Source: Nonomuraea montanisoli
Lineage (GTDB): Bacteria > Actinomycetota > Actinomycetes > Streptosporangiales > Streptosporangiaceae
Length of the DNA: 64,000 bases
Assembly: GCF_013363975.1 (NCBI RefSeq)
Contig: NZ_JABWGN010000015.1
Coordinates: 1 to 64,000 of the forward strand
Direction: 5' to 3'
Shown: positions 29,001-36,699 of the stretch, piece after piece
Position numbering within the stretch: the first letter of the stretch is position 1
Layout of the letters: the number at the start of each line of letters is the position of its first letter
Notes under the pieces: model-generated
Told to the model about the DNA's origin: nothing
Seen by the model: the letters and a program-made list of their open reading frames with translations, nothing else
Databases searched by the model: none
Program-made: the position numbers and the translations under genes

Positions 29001-30751
29001 CCGGCGCCCCGCTCGGCGGGGGTGAACACGTCCGAGAGCTGCGCCGCCTCGGTCAGCCCGAGCACGGCCAGGCACTCGTTGACGTCGGCCCGGAAACCGG
29101 GCTCCTCCGCGTACAGCTCCGCCACCATGCCCGGGTGCTGCTCGCCGACCCCGGCGATGAGGAACCCGGTCCGGCGGCCCACGGTCGCGTCGTTGCGGCC
29201 GAGCGCCGCGGCCGGGTCGGCGAGGCGGGCCGCGGCCTCCTCCGTGGTGCCCGCGACGACGAATCTGCGGTGGTTGAACACCTTCCGCCCCACCTGCAGC
29301 GTGTACGCGACGTCGCCCAGGTCGTCGGCCGTGCCGGTGAGCCGCTCGGCGAGCCGGGCGGCCGAGCGGTCGGCGGCCTCGGCGGAGCGGGCCGAGAACG
29401 GCAGGATCTGCCACCGGCGCGAGCGGGGCCGGCGCGGCTCCGGCTCGGGCGCCTCGGTGACGATGACGTGCGCGTTCGTGCCGCCCATGCCGAGGGAGCT
29501 GACGCCCGCGATGCGGCGCCGTTCGGCGGTGCGCGGCCACGGGGTGACCTCGGCGGTGACGCGGAACGGGCTGTTGTCGAAGTCGATCTCCGGGTTGGGC
29601 GAGCGGTAGTGCAGGGTGCCGGGGATCAGCTCCTTGCGCAGCGACTGCACCACCTTGATCAGGCCGGTGACGCCGGAGGCGCGGTCGAGGTGGCCGACGT
29701 TCGGCTTGATCGAGCCGAGCACGCAGTACTGCTTGTCCGGGGTGGGGCCGAACGCGCGGGTCAGCGCGGCCACCTCCATCGGGTCGCCGACCTCGGTGGC
29801 GGTGCCGTGTGCCTCGACGTACGAGATCTCGGTCGGGTCGACGCCGGCCCGCCTGATCGCGGCGGAGACGCAGCGGCGCTGCCCGTCCACGCTCGGCGCG
29901 AGGTAGCTGAACTTCATCGCGCCGTCGTTGTTGATGGCCGAGCCGCGGATGACGGCGAGCACGGTGTCGCGGGCGGCCAGCGCGTCGGGCAGCCGCCGGA
30001 GCATGACCACGGCGGCGCCGTCGCCGAACATGCTGCCGCGGCCCTCGGCGTCGAACGTGCGCACGTGCCCGTCGGGCGACTCCTGGCCGCCCTCCTCCCA
30101 CAGGTAGCCGATCCGGTCGGGGATGCGCACCGACACGCCGCCCGCGATCGCCATGTCGCACTCGCCGCGCCGCAGGCTCTCGCTGGCCAGGTGGACGGCC
30201 ACCAGCGAGGTGGAGCAGAACGTCTGGACGGCCACGCTCGGGCCGTCCAGGTCGAAGCGGAAGGAGACGTTCGTGGCCAGCGCGTCCTTGTCGTTGCCGA
30301 TCATCAGGGCGGAGGTGTCGATGCCCATCTCGAACGCCCTGAGCCGGGTCAGCAGGTAGCCGCTGATGTTCATGCCGGCGAACACGCCCACGCTGCCCCG
30401 GCCCTCGGGAGTCGCGTACCCGGCGGACTCCAGGGCCTCCCAGACGCACTCCAGGAAGATGCGCTGCTGCGGGTCGGCGAGCGTGGCCTCGCGCGGGTTG
30501 TAGCCGAAGAAGCCGGCGTCGAAGCCCCGGATGTCGTCCAGGATGGGCCGCGAGCGGACGTAGTTCGGCTGCTGGAAGGTGGCGGGGCTCACGCCGGCGC
30601 TGATCAGCTCGTCGTCGGTGAACCTCGTGAACGACTCGACGCCGGTGCTGATGTTGCGCCAGAACGTCTCGACGTCGGCCGCGCCGGGGAACCGGCCGGA
30701 CATGCCGATGACGGCTACGTCGGCCTCGCCCGCTGGATGGTGCTGGTCCAT
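26051..30751 (-). CDS. Type I PKS, one module: KS-AT-KR-ACP
   Basis: A 1566-residue single-module synthase. KS has Cys179 in TFCSTSL with the GNDKD element upstream, EAHGTAT and GHLDRASG. AT has Ser638 in GYSLGEY and HAFHS (malonyl type). KR from about residue 1170 has GGLGGIG, LYSSTTSATG and DYCAANAFLDAF, and ACP has Ser1495 in LGGNSLL. It closely resembles module 2 of the plus-strand bimodular PKS in domain order and in unusual segments such as GLMQFK, WTWN and ASTQDF, which suggests duplication. The start ATG at 30751 is preferred because AGAGGGG lies 7 bases upstream; ATG 30757 is too close to it. The C-terminus is a basic tail (RRTMLRSGRTS). The ABC exporter precedes it by 59 bases. Confidence 0.94.
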   Translation of the reverse strand: MDQHHPAGEADVAVIGMSGRFPGAADVETFWRNISTGVESFTRFTDDELISAGVSPATFQQPNYVRSRPILDDIRGFDAGFFGYNPREATLADPQQRIFLECVWEALESAGYATPEGRGSVGVFAGMNISGYLLTRLRAFEMGIDTSALMIGNDKDALATNVSFRFDLDGPSVAVQTFCSTSLVAVHLASESLRRGECDMAIAGGVSVRIPDRIGYLWEEGGQESPDGHVRTFDAEGRGSMFGDGAAVVMLRRLPDALAARDTVLAVIRGSAINNDGAMKFSYLAPSVDGQRRCVSAAIRRAGVDPTEISYVEAHGTATEVGDPMEVAALTRAFGPTPDKQYCVLGSIKPNVGHLDRASGVTGLIKVVQSLRKELIPGTLHYRSPNPEIDFDNSPFRVTAEVTPWPRTAERRRIAGVSSLGMGGTNAHVIVTEAPEPEPRRPRSRRWQILPFSARSAEAADRSAARLAERLTGTADDLGDVAYTLQVGRKVFNHRRFVVAGTTEEAAARLADPAAALGRNDATVGRRTGFLIAGVGEQHPGMVAELYAEEPGFRADVNECLAVLGLTEAAQLSDVFTPAERGAGAGDLARLLGRAEPAAPLSTTEAHLVQPAVFVAEYALARQLIRWGVTPEIMVGYSLGEYVAACLAGVLSLPDALRLVAYRAKLITSQPEGAMLAVSADERRLRTVLGDLYGGRLDVAVRTGSQTVLAGPAEDVEAAMATLRELKIGHRRLETTHAFHSRMLQPVAAELTAWISDNITLNPPALPYLSNVTGEIATAEVVTDPGYWARHMCETVEFGAALEKVLGIADLALAEIGPGQSLGALTRGHPACDRAQWPLIVTTLPGANDPQDAGAALATAVGRLWLTGVSVDWAALHEDTGWAPGRVPLPSYPFEHQEYWLEIDESAFGSSGGTPVFDESDPTSIARAYPRLPDTRWIHTTVWRQTTLRPPREDEAARWLLYTDAGAADAVAAPLLAHLRDTGREVVTVRPGEAFSSGPDGLTVRPGSPEDALAALRELAATDRVPDRVVHLWCADPAQSTPDCLQRGLHTLIGLAKAAGDLGLPGWSLDIVTTGGQKVHPGDRVASARGTLLGPTRLIPVEYPRVTTRLIDVEPEGLSGGALLAELRAEPADQVVALRGGGRWIPDYEALDASVIEQNPPVAQVRPGGAYIVTGGLGGIGLAMAERLAEQFQARLVLLGRTPVPPRDQWNAVLASDGTAAEVRRRLEGLLRLEAAGAEVVTVAGDVSRVEDVRRAVDAALDRYGELNGVVHCAGVPAVGLMQFKTAADVERVLAPKVGGTLALAEVLRDVPVDFLALYSSTTSATGGGAGQVDYCAANAFLDAFALSDELPGVHVTSVDWCEWTWNGWTDGLENYDEGSKQYFTWYRENFGLTFDQGWQTLLRVLASGERHVVASTQDFAPLVAMSRKSSIESHQATVKKIRDAFGRHPRPDLSTAYVEPQTPAEETIAGVWAEALGLEQVGVHDNFFELGGNSLLGMEIIAEVRRALELSYLPPHILYQAPTIASLAEAARAGQEPEEQPADARDQQRSRIAQRRTMLRSGRTS

Positions 30752-30810
30752 CAACATGCCCCTCTTGTCTGGAGTTGCCTTGCCGTTCGCTTCATGGGGG
30801 CCGCCCCGCG

Positions 30811-31665
30811 TCACATGGGCCCGCCGCGGCCCCAGCCGCGGGCGAGCCGGCGGGCGGCGAACGCGCCGGCCACCAGGCCGATCGCCAGCAGGACCACGGC
30901 GGGCGGCACCGCGCCCGCCGCGTCGCCGCGTACCGCGGCCTGCATCATGCTCAGGGCCCAGTAGCCGGGCGAGACGTGGGCGGCGAGCTGCGCCCACTCC
31001 GGCATGATGCTGAGCGGCACCAGCGCGCCGCCCAGGGAGCTGAGCGTGAGCGCGCCCACGTCCGAGATGACGCTGAGCTCGCCGTGGCTGCGCACCACCG
31101 TGGCCAGCAGCGCGCCGATCGCCAGCAGCGCGAACGCCCAGATCATGATGGCGAGCAGGACGTACACCGGGTTCGGCGGCACGGGCAGGCCGATGGCCAG
31201 GCAGCCGTAGACCAGCAGGACCGTCTGCTGGACGACCATCACCACGAACAGCGGCAGCGTCTTGCCGATGAGCAGCTCCGGGGCCGGGGCCCTGCTCACG
31301 CGCAGCCGGTCCCAGGTGCGCCAGGTGCGCTCCGACAGGATCGAGTTGCCGACCAGGGAGATGGCGAACACCGAGAACATCACCATCAGGCCCGTCGCGA
31401 CCTGGGCGGCGCCGCCGTCCACCGCCCGTACGTACAGGGGCTTGAGCACCAGCATCAGCACCATCGGCATGACGATGTAGCTGATCATCTGCCCGGGGTC
31501 GCGCAGGCGCAGGGTGGCGTTGTGCCGGGCCAGCGCGCCGATCCGGTACGCGGCGTCGAGCAGGCGGGACGCGCGGGCCGGGGCGCCGGCCGGGCGGGTG
31601 GAGTCGCGGGGCGCGGAGCCGTCGCGGGGCGCGGAACCGTCAGGGGGCGCGGAGTCAAGGAGCAT
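30811..31665 (-). CDS. ABC-2 type exporter permease
   Basis: A 284-residue membrane protein of the DrrB-like ABC-2 permease family. A polar Ser/Pro/Arg N-terminal stretch of ~45 residues is followed by about six hydrophobic segments, including VIMPMVLMLVLKPLY, LMVMFSVFAISLVG and VVMVVQQTVLLVYG, and the family motif ERTWRTWDRLRVSRAP. It pairs with the upstream ATPase, whose 3' end it overlaps by 11 bases. Placed at the head of a PKS operon, the pair most likely exports the polyketide or confers self-protection. The N-terminal tail has a small repeat of GSAPRDGSAPRD. Confidence 0.9.
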   Translation of the reverse strand: MLLDSAPPDGSAPRDGSAPRDSTRPAGAPARASRLLDAAYRIGALARHNATLRLRDPGQMISYIVMPMVLMLVLKPLYVRAVDGGAAQVATGLMVMFSVFAISLVGNSILSERTWRTWDRLRVSRAPAPELLIGKTLPLFVVMVVQQTVLLVYGCLAIGLPVPPNPVYVLLAIMIWAFALLAIGALLATVVRSHGELSVISDVGALTLSSLGGALVPLSIMPEWAQLAAHVSPGYWALSMMQAAVRGDAAGAVPPAVVLLAIGLVAGAFAARRLARGWGRGGPM

Positions 31666-32491
31666 CGTGGACCGCCAGGGAGCGATAGAGGTCGTCCAGG
31701 GACGGGTTGCGCACGTCCACCGCGCTGATCGGGCGGTCGATGCGGCGCAGCAGGTCGATCAGGGTGACGGTGGGCTCGGAGGTGGAGACGCTGACCTCCT
31801 CCCGGTCGGCGAGGGTCACGCGGACCTCGCCCGGCAGGTCCTTCAGCAGCTCCTCGCAGGTGCCGCGGGCGATGACCCGGCCGCCCTGCGCCACGGCGAT
31901 CGTGGCCTGCAGCTCGGTCAGCTCGGGCAGGTAGTGGGTGGTGTAGACGACGGCCGCGCCCTCGCCGGCGCGCTGCTTGACCACGTCGAGCATGGCCTGC
32001 CGGGTCTCCAGGTCGGCGCCCGCGGTCGGCTCGTCGAGCAGCAGCAGGGCCGGGCGGTGGACGAGCGCGCTCGCCGCCTGGGTGCGGCGCTGCTGGCCGC
32101 CGGAGAGCTTGCCGGCCCGCCGGTCCATGATGCCGCCGAGGCGCAGCACGGTGCTCAGGTCCTCGACGGCCTCGCTCAGCGCGGCGCGCCGCAGGCCGGC
32201 GAGCCTTCCGTACAGCTCCAGGTGCTCGCGGACGGTGGCCGACGGGTACAGGGCGATGTGCTGGGGCGCGACCCCCACCTCGCCGCGGGTGGCCGAGGGC
32301 GGCCGGCCGTCGATGGTCACGTGACCGCCGTCCGGGCGGATCAGGTACGACACGATCTCGACGAAGGTCGACTTGCCCGCGCCGTTGTGCCCGACGAGCC
32401 CGACGATCTCGCCGGCGGCCACGTTCAGACTGAACCCGTCCAGGGCCTGGATGGTGCCGTACCGTTTGACGAGATCGGTTGCGACCAGCAA
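31655..32491 (-). CDS. ABC exporter ATP-binding protein (DrrA-like)
   Basis: A 278-residue nucleotide-binding subunit. Walker A is GHNGAGKST, the signature is LSGGQQRR, and Walker B is ALLLLDEPTAG followed by the H-loop TTHYLPE. A C-terminal extension after ~220 residues is typical of drug-exporter ATPases. Translation starts at TTG 32491: GAGGAGGTGA, near-perfectly complementary to the 16S 3' end, lies 7 bases upstream and no ATG or GTG is suitably placed. It is the first gene of the minus-strand operon, with permease, two PKSs and an acyl-CoA dehydrogenase downstream. Its promoter must lie in the 179 bases before the divergent kinase gene. Confidence 0.93.
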   Translation of the reverse strand: MLVATDLVKRYGTIQALDGFSLNVAAGEIVGLVGHNGAGKSTFVEIVSYLIRPDGGHVTIDGRPPSATRGEVGVAPQHIALYPSATVREHLELYGRLAGLRRAALSEAVEDLSTVLRLGGIMDRRAGKLSGGQQRRTQAASALVHRPALLLLDEPTAGADLETRQAMLDVVKQRAGEGAAVVYTTHYLPELTELQATIAVAQGGRVIARGTCEELLKDLPGEVRVTLADREEVSVSTSEPTVTLIDLLRRIDRPISAVDVRNPSLDDLYRSLAVHDAP

Positions 32492-32599
32492 CGTGTCACC
32501 TCCTCAGCCACCCCACAATTGATGGAGTTAGGCGGATAAGTGCGGCAAACCTATGTTCCCTTGCACGATAGCGACGGATATCCCGGCGCCTGATGGCCA

Positions 32600-32627
32600 G
32601 TAATGACCGGCAAAACCGGCCAATTAC
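32600..32627. promoter_or_regulatory. Imperfect palindrome between divergent exporter and kinase genes
   Basis: GTAATGACCGG and CCGGCCAATTAC form inverted arms around a CAAAA spacer, with one mismatch and one unpaired base. The site lies in the only sizeable, relatively AT-rich gap that could contain the promoter of the ABC/PKS operon and that of the plus-strand kinase gene. A regulator binding here could control both. Which protein binds is unknown, as no cluster regulator is in the window. Confidence 0.45.
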
Positions 32628-32670
32628 CAGACGCTTCGCGTATTCCATTTGACGGTCTAATCTGACTGAT

Positions 32671-33351
32671 ATGCACGCAGGCTCGTTGATCGCGGCCGGA
32701 CTCGACTGCGACATCTTCCAGGCGGGGCCCGGTAAGATCATCCGGCGCGCCCGCGAGGGCCGCAGCCTCGAACGCGAGGCGTCGGTCATGCGGCACGCCT
32801 GGCGCAACGGCTTCCCCGTTCCCCAGGTCTTCGACGCCGACGGCCCCGACATCCTCATGGAGCACGTCGAGGGGACGAGCATGCGGCAGGAGGCGGCCGA
32901 GCGGCCGGAGCGGATGCCCGAGCACGGGCGGCTCCTCGGCGAGCTGCTGCGGCGGCTCGCGGCCGTCCGCGCGCCCGGCTGGCTCCAGGCCGCCGACGGC
33001 TGCCCCGGCAACCGGCTGCTCCACCTCGACCTGCACCCGGCCAACGTCCTGCTCACCGCCGACGGGCCCCGGGTCATCGACTGGGCCAACGCCGCGCGTG
33101 GCGCGTCCGGCGCGGACACCGCCTGCACCTGGCTCATCCTGGCCGCCGCGCCCGTGGACGACCCGACCGTGGCGGCGGGGCGCGAGGGGCTGCTGGAGGG
33201 GTTCCGCGACGCCGCCGACATCGAGGCCGCGCGGCCGTACCTGAGGGTGGCGGGCGAGCGACGGCGCGCGGACGGCAACGTCACGGCCGACGAACGGGCG
33301 GCGATCGACCGCTTCCTGACCCGCGAGGCCCCCGCGCCCGCGGGGGAGTAG
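32671..33351 (+). CDS. Aminoglycoside-phosphotransferase-fold kinase
   Basis: A 226-residue protein with the APH/choline kinase core: the catalytic loop LLHLDLHPANVL (HxDxxxxN pattern) and a following VIDWANA in place of DFG. The N-terminal lobe is short, with a lysine in GPGKIIRRA that could fill the ATP-contact role. Family members phosphorylate antibiotics, small alcohols or sugars; the substrate cannot be read from sequence. No Shine-Dalgarno sequence precedes the ATG. A TAATCT hexamer (TANNNT) ends 7 bases upstream, which fits a leaderless transcript. It is divergent from the exporter operon, so a resistance or tailoring role is possible but unproven. Confidence 0.8.
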   Translation: MHAGSLIAAGLDCDIFQAGPGKIIRRAREGRSLEREASVMRHAWRNGFPVPQVFDADGPDILMEHVEGTSMRQEAAERPERMPEHGRLLGELLRRLAAVRAPGWLQAADGCPGNRLLHLDLHPANVLLTADGPRVIDWANAARGASGADTACTWLILAAAPVDDPTVAAGREGLLEGFRDAADIEAARPYLRVAGERRRADGNVTADERAAIDRFLTREAPAPAGE

Positions 33352-33391
33352 ACGGGCAGCACGACAGGCGACACCCGGGAAGGCGGGGACG

Positions 33392-33910
33392 ATGGACGAG
33401 CGGCGCGAGGCACTGGCCTCCGGCTGGGATCGCGAGGTGAGAGCCTCCGACGGCGACCGTGAGCGCGCGGTGCGGGCCTCCGACGGCGACCGGGAGGCGG
33501 CCGCCGAGCGGCTGCGCGTGGCGGTGGAGGAGGGCTGCCTCGACCTGGGGGAGTTCGACGAGCGGATCGGGCTCGCGTACCAGTCGGTGACCCGCGGTGA
33601 CCTGGCCGAACTGCTCGCCGACCTCCCGCCGGACGCGTCCGTCTCCGCGTCCGCTTCTGCTTCCGTCCCCGCGCCCGTGCCCGGCTCGGCGGGGCCGCCC
33701 GGACGGGCTCCCTTACCGGGCGTGCTCAAGGTCCTGTGGGGGATCTGGGGGGTGGCGCTGGTGGTGAGCGTCGCGAGCTGGGTCGTGGAGGCCGTGTCGG
33801 ACCCGTGCCCGGTGGACTTCTCGCCCGGCGGGCTGGTGGGGCCGGGGATCGTCCTGCTCATCGTGACGCTGGTCGTCCGCCGCCGCGCCACACCTCCTAC
33901 GGCGGGCTGA
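33392..33910 (+). CDS. DUF1707 domain membrane protein
   Basis: A 172-residue protein. The DUF1707 motif covers residues ~30-75 (RASDGDREAAAERL, then GCLDLGEFDERI). An Ala/Ser/Pro linker follows, then two hydrophobic segments (VLWGIWGVALVVSVASWVV and GPGIVLLIVTLVV). The 11-residue unit containing RASDGDRE is present twice in tandem at 33437-33502. A TTA leucine codon at 33713 makes bldA-type translational control possible. GGAAGG precedes the ATG. The family is common in actinomycetes and its function is not established. The next gene starts 3 bases after the stop, so the two probably form an operon. Confidence 0.85.
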   Translation: MDERREALASGWDREVRASDGDRERAVRASDGDREAAAERLRVAVEEGCLDLGEFDERIGLAYQSVTRGDLAELLADLPPDASVSASASASVPAPVPGSAGPPGRAPLPGVLKVLWGIWGVALVVSVASWVVEAVSDPCPVDFSPGGLVGPGIVLLIVTLVVRRRATPPTAG

Positions 33911-33913
33911 CCC

Positions 33914-36004
33914 TTGACCGAACGTCCCCCCTCTGCGGCTTCCGGCCCGCGTCCGGCTCACTCTGCTGCTTCGGGTCCGCGTCCGGCTCACTCCTCGGCT
34001 TCCGGTCCGCGAACGGCTTCCTCGGCGGCTTCCGGCTCGGGAACGGCTCCTTCTGCGGCTTCCGCCCCACGCCCGGCTGGCGCGGCGCGACCGGCTCCCG
34101 CGCCGCGTCCCGACCCGGCGCCCCGGCCCGCGCCGGCCCCGCGCCCCGCCCCGGCGCCGCGCCTCGCACCGCTGTCGGGCCCCACGCCCGCCTCCCCGCC
34201 CGCACCCGCCTCGACTTCGGGGACCCCGTCCGTGCCCGCCCCGGCCTCAGGGGCCCCTTCCGTGCCCGCCCCCGTGTCGGGGAGCCCTGCCGCGTCCGGC
34301 CCGCGCGGCGGTCTCGGGGCGCGGGCCGTTCCCCTTCCCCGCACCGCTCCGGAAGCCCCGCACGTCCTCGGCGCGATACGTGGCCCCGAGGAGGAGCCGC
34401 CATCCGCCGAGCGACGCACACCTGACGGGCGAAACACGCCCGGTCAGGGAGCTACGCCTGACGCGACGCTCGCCCCAGACGTGCGGCTCGCTCCTGACGT
34501 GCCGCTCACTCCTGATGTGCCGCCCGCGCCTGACGTGCCGCCCGCGCCTGACGTGCGGCCCGCGGTGAGTTCCGCGTCTGACGTGAGGTCCGCGCCTGAC
34601 GAAGAGCCCGCCCCTGAGATCGCATCGGATCGCGCGGCCAGCGATCACGTCCAGGCTCTCGATCACGGGCAGGTCCTCACTCATGGGCAGGCCCTCGGCG
34701 GCGGGGCGGCGGCAGGAGAGTGGCCTTCCTCGGACCCCGCGCGTGACGGGCGCGCCGGTGAAACCGGAGGCGAGGGAACACGAGGCGTGGGGGGCGACGG
34801 GACCGGGCGGCGGGCGGAGTTGGACTTCGTGCGGGTGCTCGTGGTGGTCGGCCTCGTGCTGTTCCATTCGTCGCTCGTCTTCGACGCCAGCGACGACTTT
34901 TACGTGAAAAACGCGGAAACCACCGGCATAACCACAATTTTCGCAGGATTCGGCGTTTTATGGGCGATGCCGCTGCTGTTCCTCATCGCCGGTTTCGGCG
35001 CCTGGCACTCGCTCCGCCGCCGGGGCCCCGGAGGGTTCGTCCTGGAGCGGCTGCGCCGCATCGGCGTCCCCCTCGTCTTCGGCACGACCGTGCTCGTGCC
35101 CGTTCCGCAGTGGCTGCGGCTGCGCGCCGACCCGGCGTACCACGAGTCGTACCTGGAGTTCCTGCCGCGCTTCTTCCACATCCGCGTGGAGCCGTGGGAG
35201 TTCCCGTTCGTCCTCCAGGGCGACAGCTTCGAGACGGGTCACCTGTGGTTCCTCCTCCTGCTGCTCACGTTCGCGCTCATGCTCGCGCCCGTGGTGCGCT
35301 GGTTCCCGGCCTCCCGAGCGCGCGCGCTCGGCGAGAGGCTGGCGGCGGTCGGGCGGCGGCGCGGCGCGGCGCTGCTGCCCGCCCTCCCGCTGGCGCTGGT
35401 CAGCGCTGTCCTGGGGCTGGAGGAGGAGTACGCCGGCTGGAGCCGCTGGGCGTACCTCGTGTTCTTCTGCTACGGCGTGGTGCTCGCCTCCGACGGGCGG
35501 CTGCGGGACGCGCTGCGCCGCGACACGCGCGCGGCCGTGGTGTGCGGCCTGCTGCTGCCGGCGGTGGGCCTGCCGTTGTTCCTGGTCGCGGAGGGTGACG
35601 CGTTCACGGACTTGACCCCGATGGCGATGACGGCGCGCGCCCTGTACGGGGCGGCGGGCTGGTGCTGGCTCGTGGTGATCATGTCGCTCCTCCAGCGCCG
35701 CCGCCCGGCGTCCGGCAACGGGACGTCCGGTGACGGGACGTCCGGCGGCGGCTCCGGGCGGCGGCTGTACGCCTACCTGTCGGAGGGGGTGCTGCCCCTG
35801 TACGTGCTGCACCAGCCGATCGTGGTCGTGGTGGCGTTCTGGGTGGTGCGCTGGCCGGTGCCGGGGCCGGTCAAGTTCGTGGCGATCGTGCTGGTGTCGC
35901 TGGTGCTGATCCTGGCGGCGTACGACCTGCTGGTGCGGCGGGCGGAGGTGACGCGCTTCCTGTTCGGCATGCGCCCGGCCCGCCGCGCGAGGCGGTCGTC
36001 ATAG
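33914..36004 (+). CDS. Acyltransferase-3 family membrane protein with long low-complexity N-terminus
   Basis: A 696-residue open frame. From about residue 300 it is an acyltransferase-3 (OafA/WecH-like) integral membrane domain: RRAELDFVRVLVVVGLVLFHSSLVF, MPLLFLIAGFGAW, GHLWFLLLLLTFALML, and a late LYVLHQPIVVVVAFWVV. Such proteins transfer acyl groups to sugars, envelope polymers or macrolides. Residues 1-300 are Ala/Pro/Ser-rich and built of short repeats (ASGPRPAHSA, then APDVPPAPDV), predicted to be disordered. The TTG start directly after the upstream stop has no obvious ribosome site, so the true start may be further in. An AT-rich patch with a TTA codon (34958) lies at the start of the membrane domain. 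Confidence 0.8.
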   Translation: MTERPPSAASGPRPAHSAASGPRPAHSSASGPRTASSAASGSGTAPSAASAPRPAGAARPAPAPRPDPAPRPAPAPRPAPAPRLAPLSGPTPASPPAPASTSGTPSVPAPASGAPSVPAPVSGSPAASGPRGGLGARAVPLPRTAPEAPHVLGAIRGPEEEPPSAERRTPDGRNTPGQGATPDATLAPDVRLAPDVPLTPDVPPAPDVPPAPDVRPAVSSASDVRSAPDEEPAPEIASDRAASDHVQALDHGQVLTHGQALGGGAAAGEWPSSDPARDGRAGETGGEGTRGVGGDGTGRRAELDFVRVLVVVGLVLFHSSLVFDASDDFYVKNAETTGITTIFAGFGVLWAMPLLFLIAGFGAWHSLRRRGPGGFVLERLRRIGVPLVFGTTVLVPVPQWLRLRADPAYHESYLEFLPRFFHIRVEPWEFPFVLQGDSFETGHLWFLLLLLTFALMLAPVVRWFPASRARALGERLAAVGRRRGAALLPALPLALVSAVLGLEEEYAGWSRWAYLVFFCYGVVLASDGRLRDALRRDTRAAVVCGLLLPAVGLPLFLVAEGDAFTDLTPMAMTARALYGAAGWCWLVVIMSLLQRRRPASGNGTSGDGTSGGGSGRRLYAYLSEGVLPLYVLHQPIVVVVAFWVVRWPVPGPVKFVAIVLVSLVLILAAYDLLVRRAEVTRFLFGMRPARRARRSS

Positions 36005-36322
36005 CCCCGGCGACCGCACCCGCGCGTCGTCTGCCCCCAGCGGTTGCGCCAGCGCCGGGTGCACGCGTCCCGGATCGACCGTGGTGATCGTGTACGCGGC
36101 GACCCCGGCCCGCACGAACGGGTCGCCGGCCGCGATGCGCTCCACGTCCGCTCGCTCGCCCCGCGCCAGGATGACCCCGCCGTCGTCCGACGGCACGGTC
36201 TGTCCCGACAGCAGGAAGACGCCCTCGCGGTGATGCTGTTCGAGGTAGGCGACGTGCCCGGCGACGTGCGGACCGGCGTCCTCCTCGGCGCCGAGGTAGC
36301 GCAGGACGAGCAGGTGCAGCAT
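35999..36322 (-). CDS. YCII-related protein
   Basis: A 107-residue protein of the YCII fold, with HLLVLRYLG at the start, a central LEQHHREGVFLLSGQ and a DPFVRAGVAAYTITTVDP segment; the family forms small dimeric alpha/beta barrels with a conserved His/Asp pair. AGAGGAG lies just upstream of the ATG. It is the last gene of a MarR/SnoaL/YCII operon, 16 bases after the SnoaL gene, and its end overlaps the convergent acyltransferase by 6 bases. Function is unknown; the operon resembles small stress or catabolic units. Confidence 0.85.
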   Translation of the reverse strand: MLHLLVLRYLGAEEDAGPHVAGHVAYLEQHHREGVFLLSGQTVPSDDGGVILARGERADVERIAAGDPFVRAGVAAYTITTVDPGRVHPALAQPLGADDARVRSPGL

Positions 36323-36338
36323 GGAGCTCCTCTGCGAC

Positions 36339-36698
36339 TCAGGTGGCTCGTGGGCGGCTCAGCGTGGACATGCCCCACAGCTCGGCGATGCGCCCGTCCC
36401 GTACGTGGAAGATCTCCAGCATCGCGGCCGGCGGCTGCCCGTCGCCGTCCGGCAGGCCGCGCAGCGTCGTACGCACGGCCGCCCGGTTCCCGTCCACGAG
36501 CATGTCCTCGACCTCGACCATGATGCCGGGGAACATGGCGTGCATCCCCGACCAGGCCCGCTTGACGCTCTCGGGGCCGACCGTGCCCAGGGGGTGGCTG
36601 ACGAAGTCGGCCGCGAAGATCTCGTCGGCGGCGCGCACGTCCCGCGTGTTGAACGCCTCGTACATCCGCCGCGCGACGGCGCGCACGTGATCGGCCAT
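36339..36698 (-). CDS. SnoaL-like polyketide cyclase-fold protein
   Basis: A 119-residue alpha+beta barrel protein of the SnoaL/NTF2 type: ARRMYEAFNTRDVRAADEIF at the N-terminus, FVSHPLGTVGPE, then EVEDMLVDGNRAAVRTTLRG and a terminal IAELWGMSTL. The start ATG is one base after the MarR stop, so the gene is co-translated with the regulator. The fold serves hydrolases, isomerases and cyclases, and the sequence alone does not assign a reaction. Nothing links it to the PKS cluster other than proximity. Confidence 0.82.
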   Translation of the reverse strand: MADHVRAVARRMYEAFNTRDVRAADEIFAADFVSHPLGTVGPESVKRAWSGMHAMFPGIMVEVEDMLVDGNRAAVRTTLRGLPDGDGQPPAAMLEIFHVRDGRIAELWGMSTLSRPRAT

Positions 36699-36699
36699 C

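Noticed and set aside
22104..30964. Long plus-strand open frames opposite the minus-strand PKS genes
   Set aside because: Their translations are Arg/Gly/His-rich shadows; the minus strand encodes recognisable catalytic motifs.
36339..36698. The SnoaL-like protein as a polyketide cyclase of the cluster
   Set aside because: It is co-translated with a MarR regulator in a separate operon, and the fold is common in unrelated proteins.
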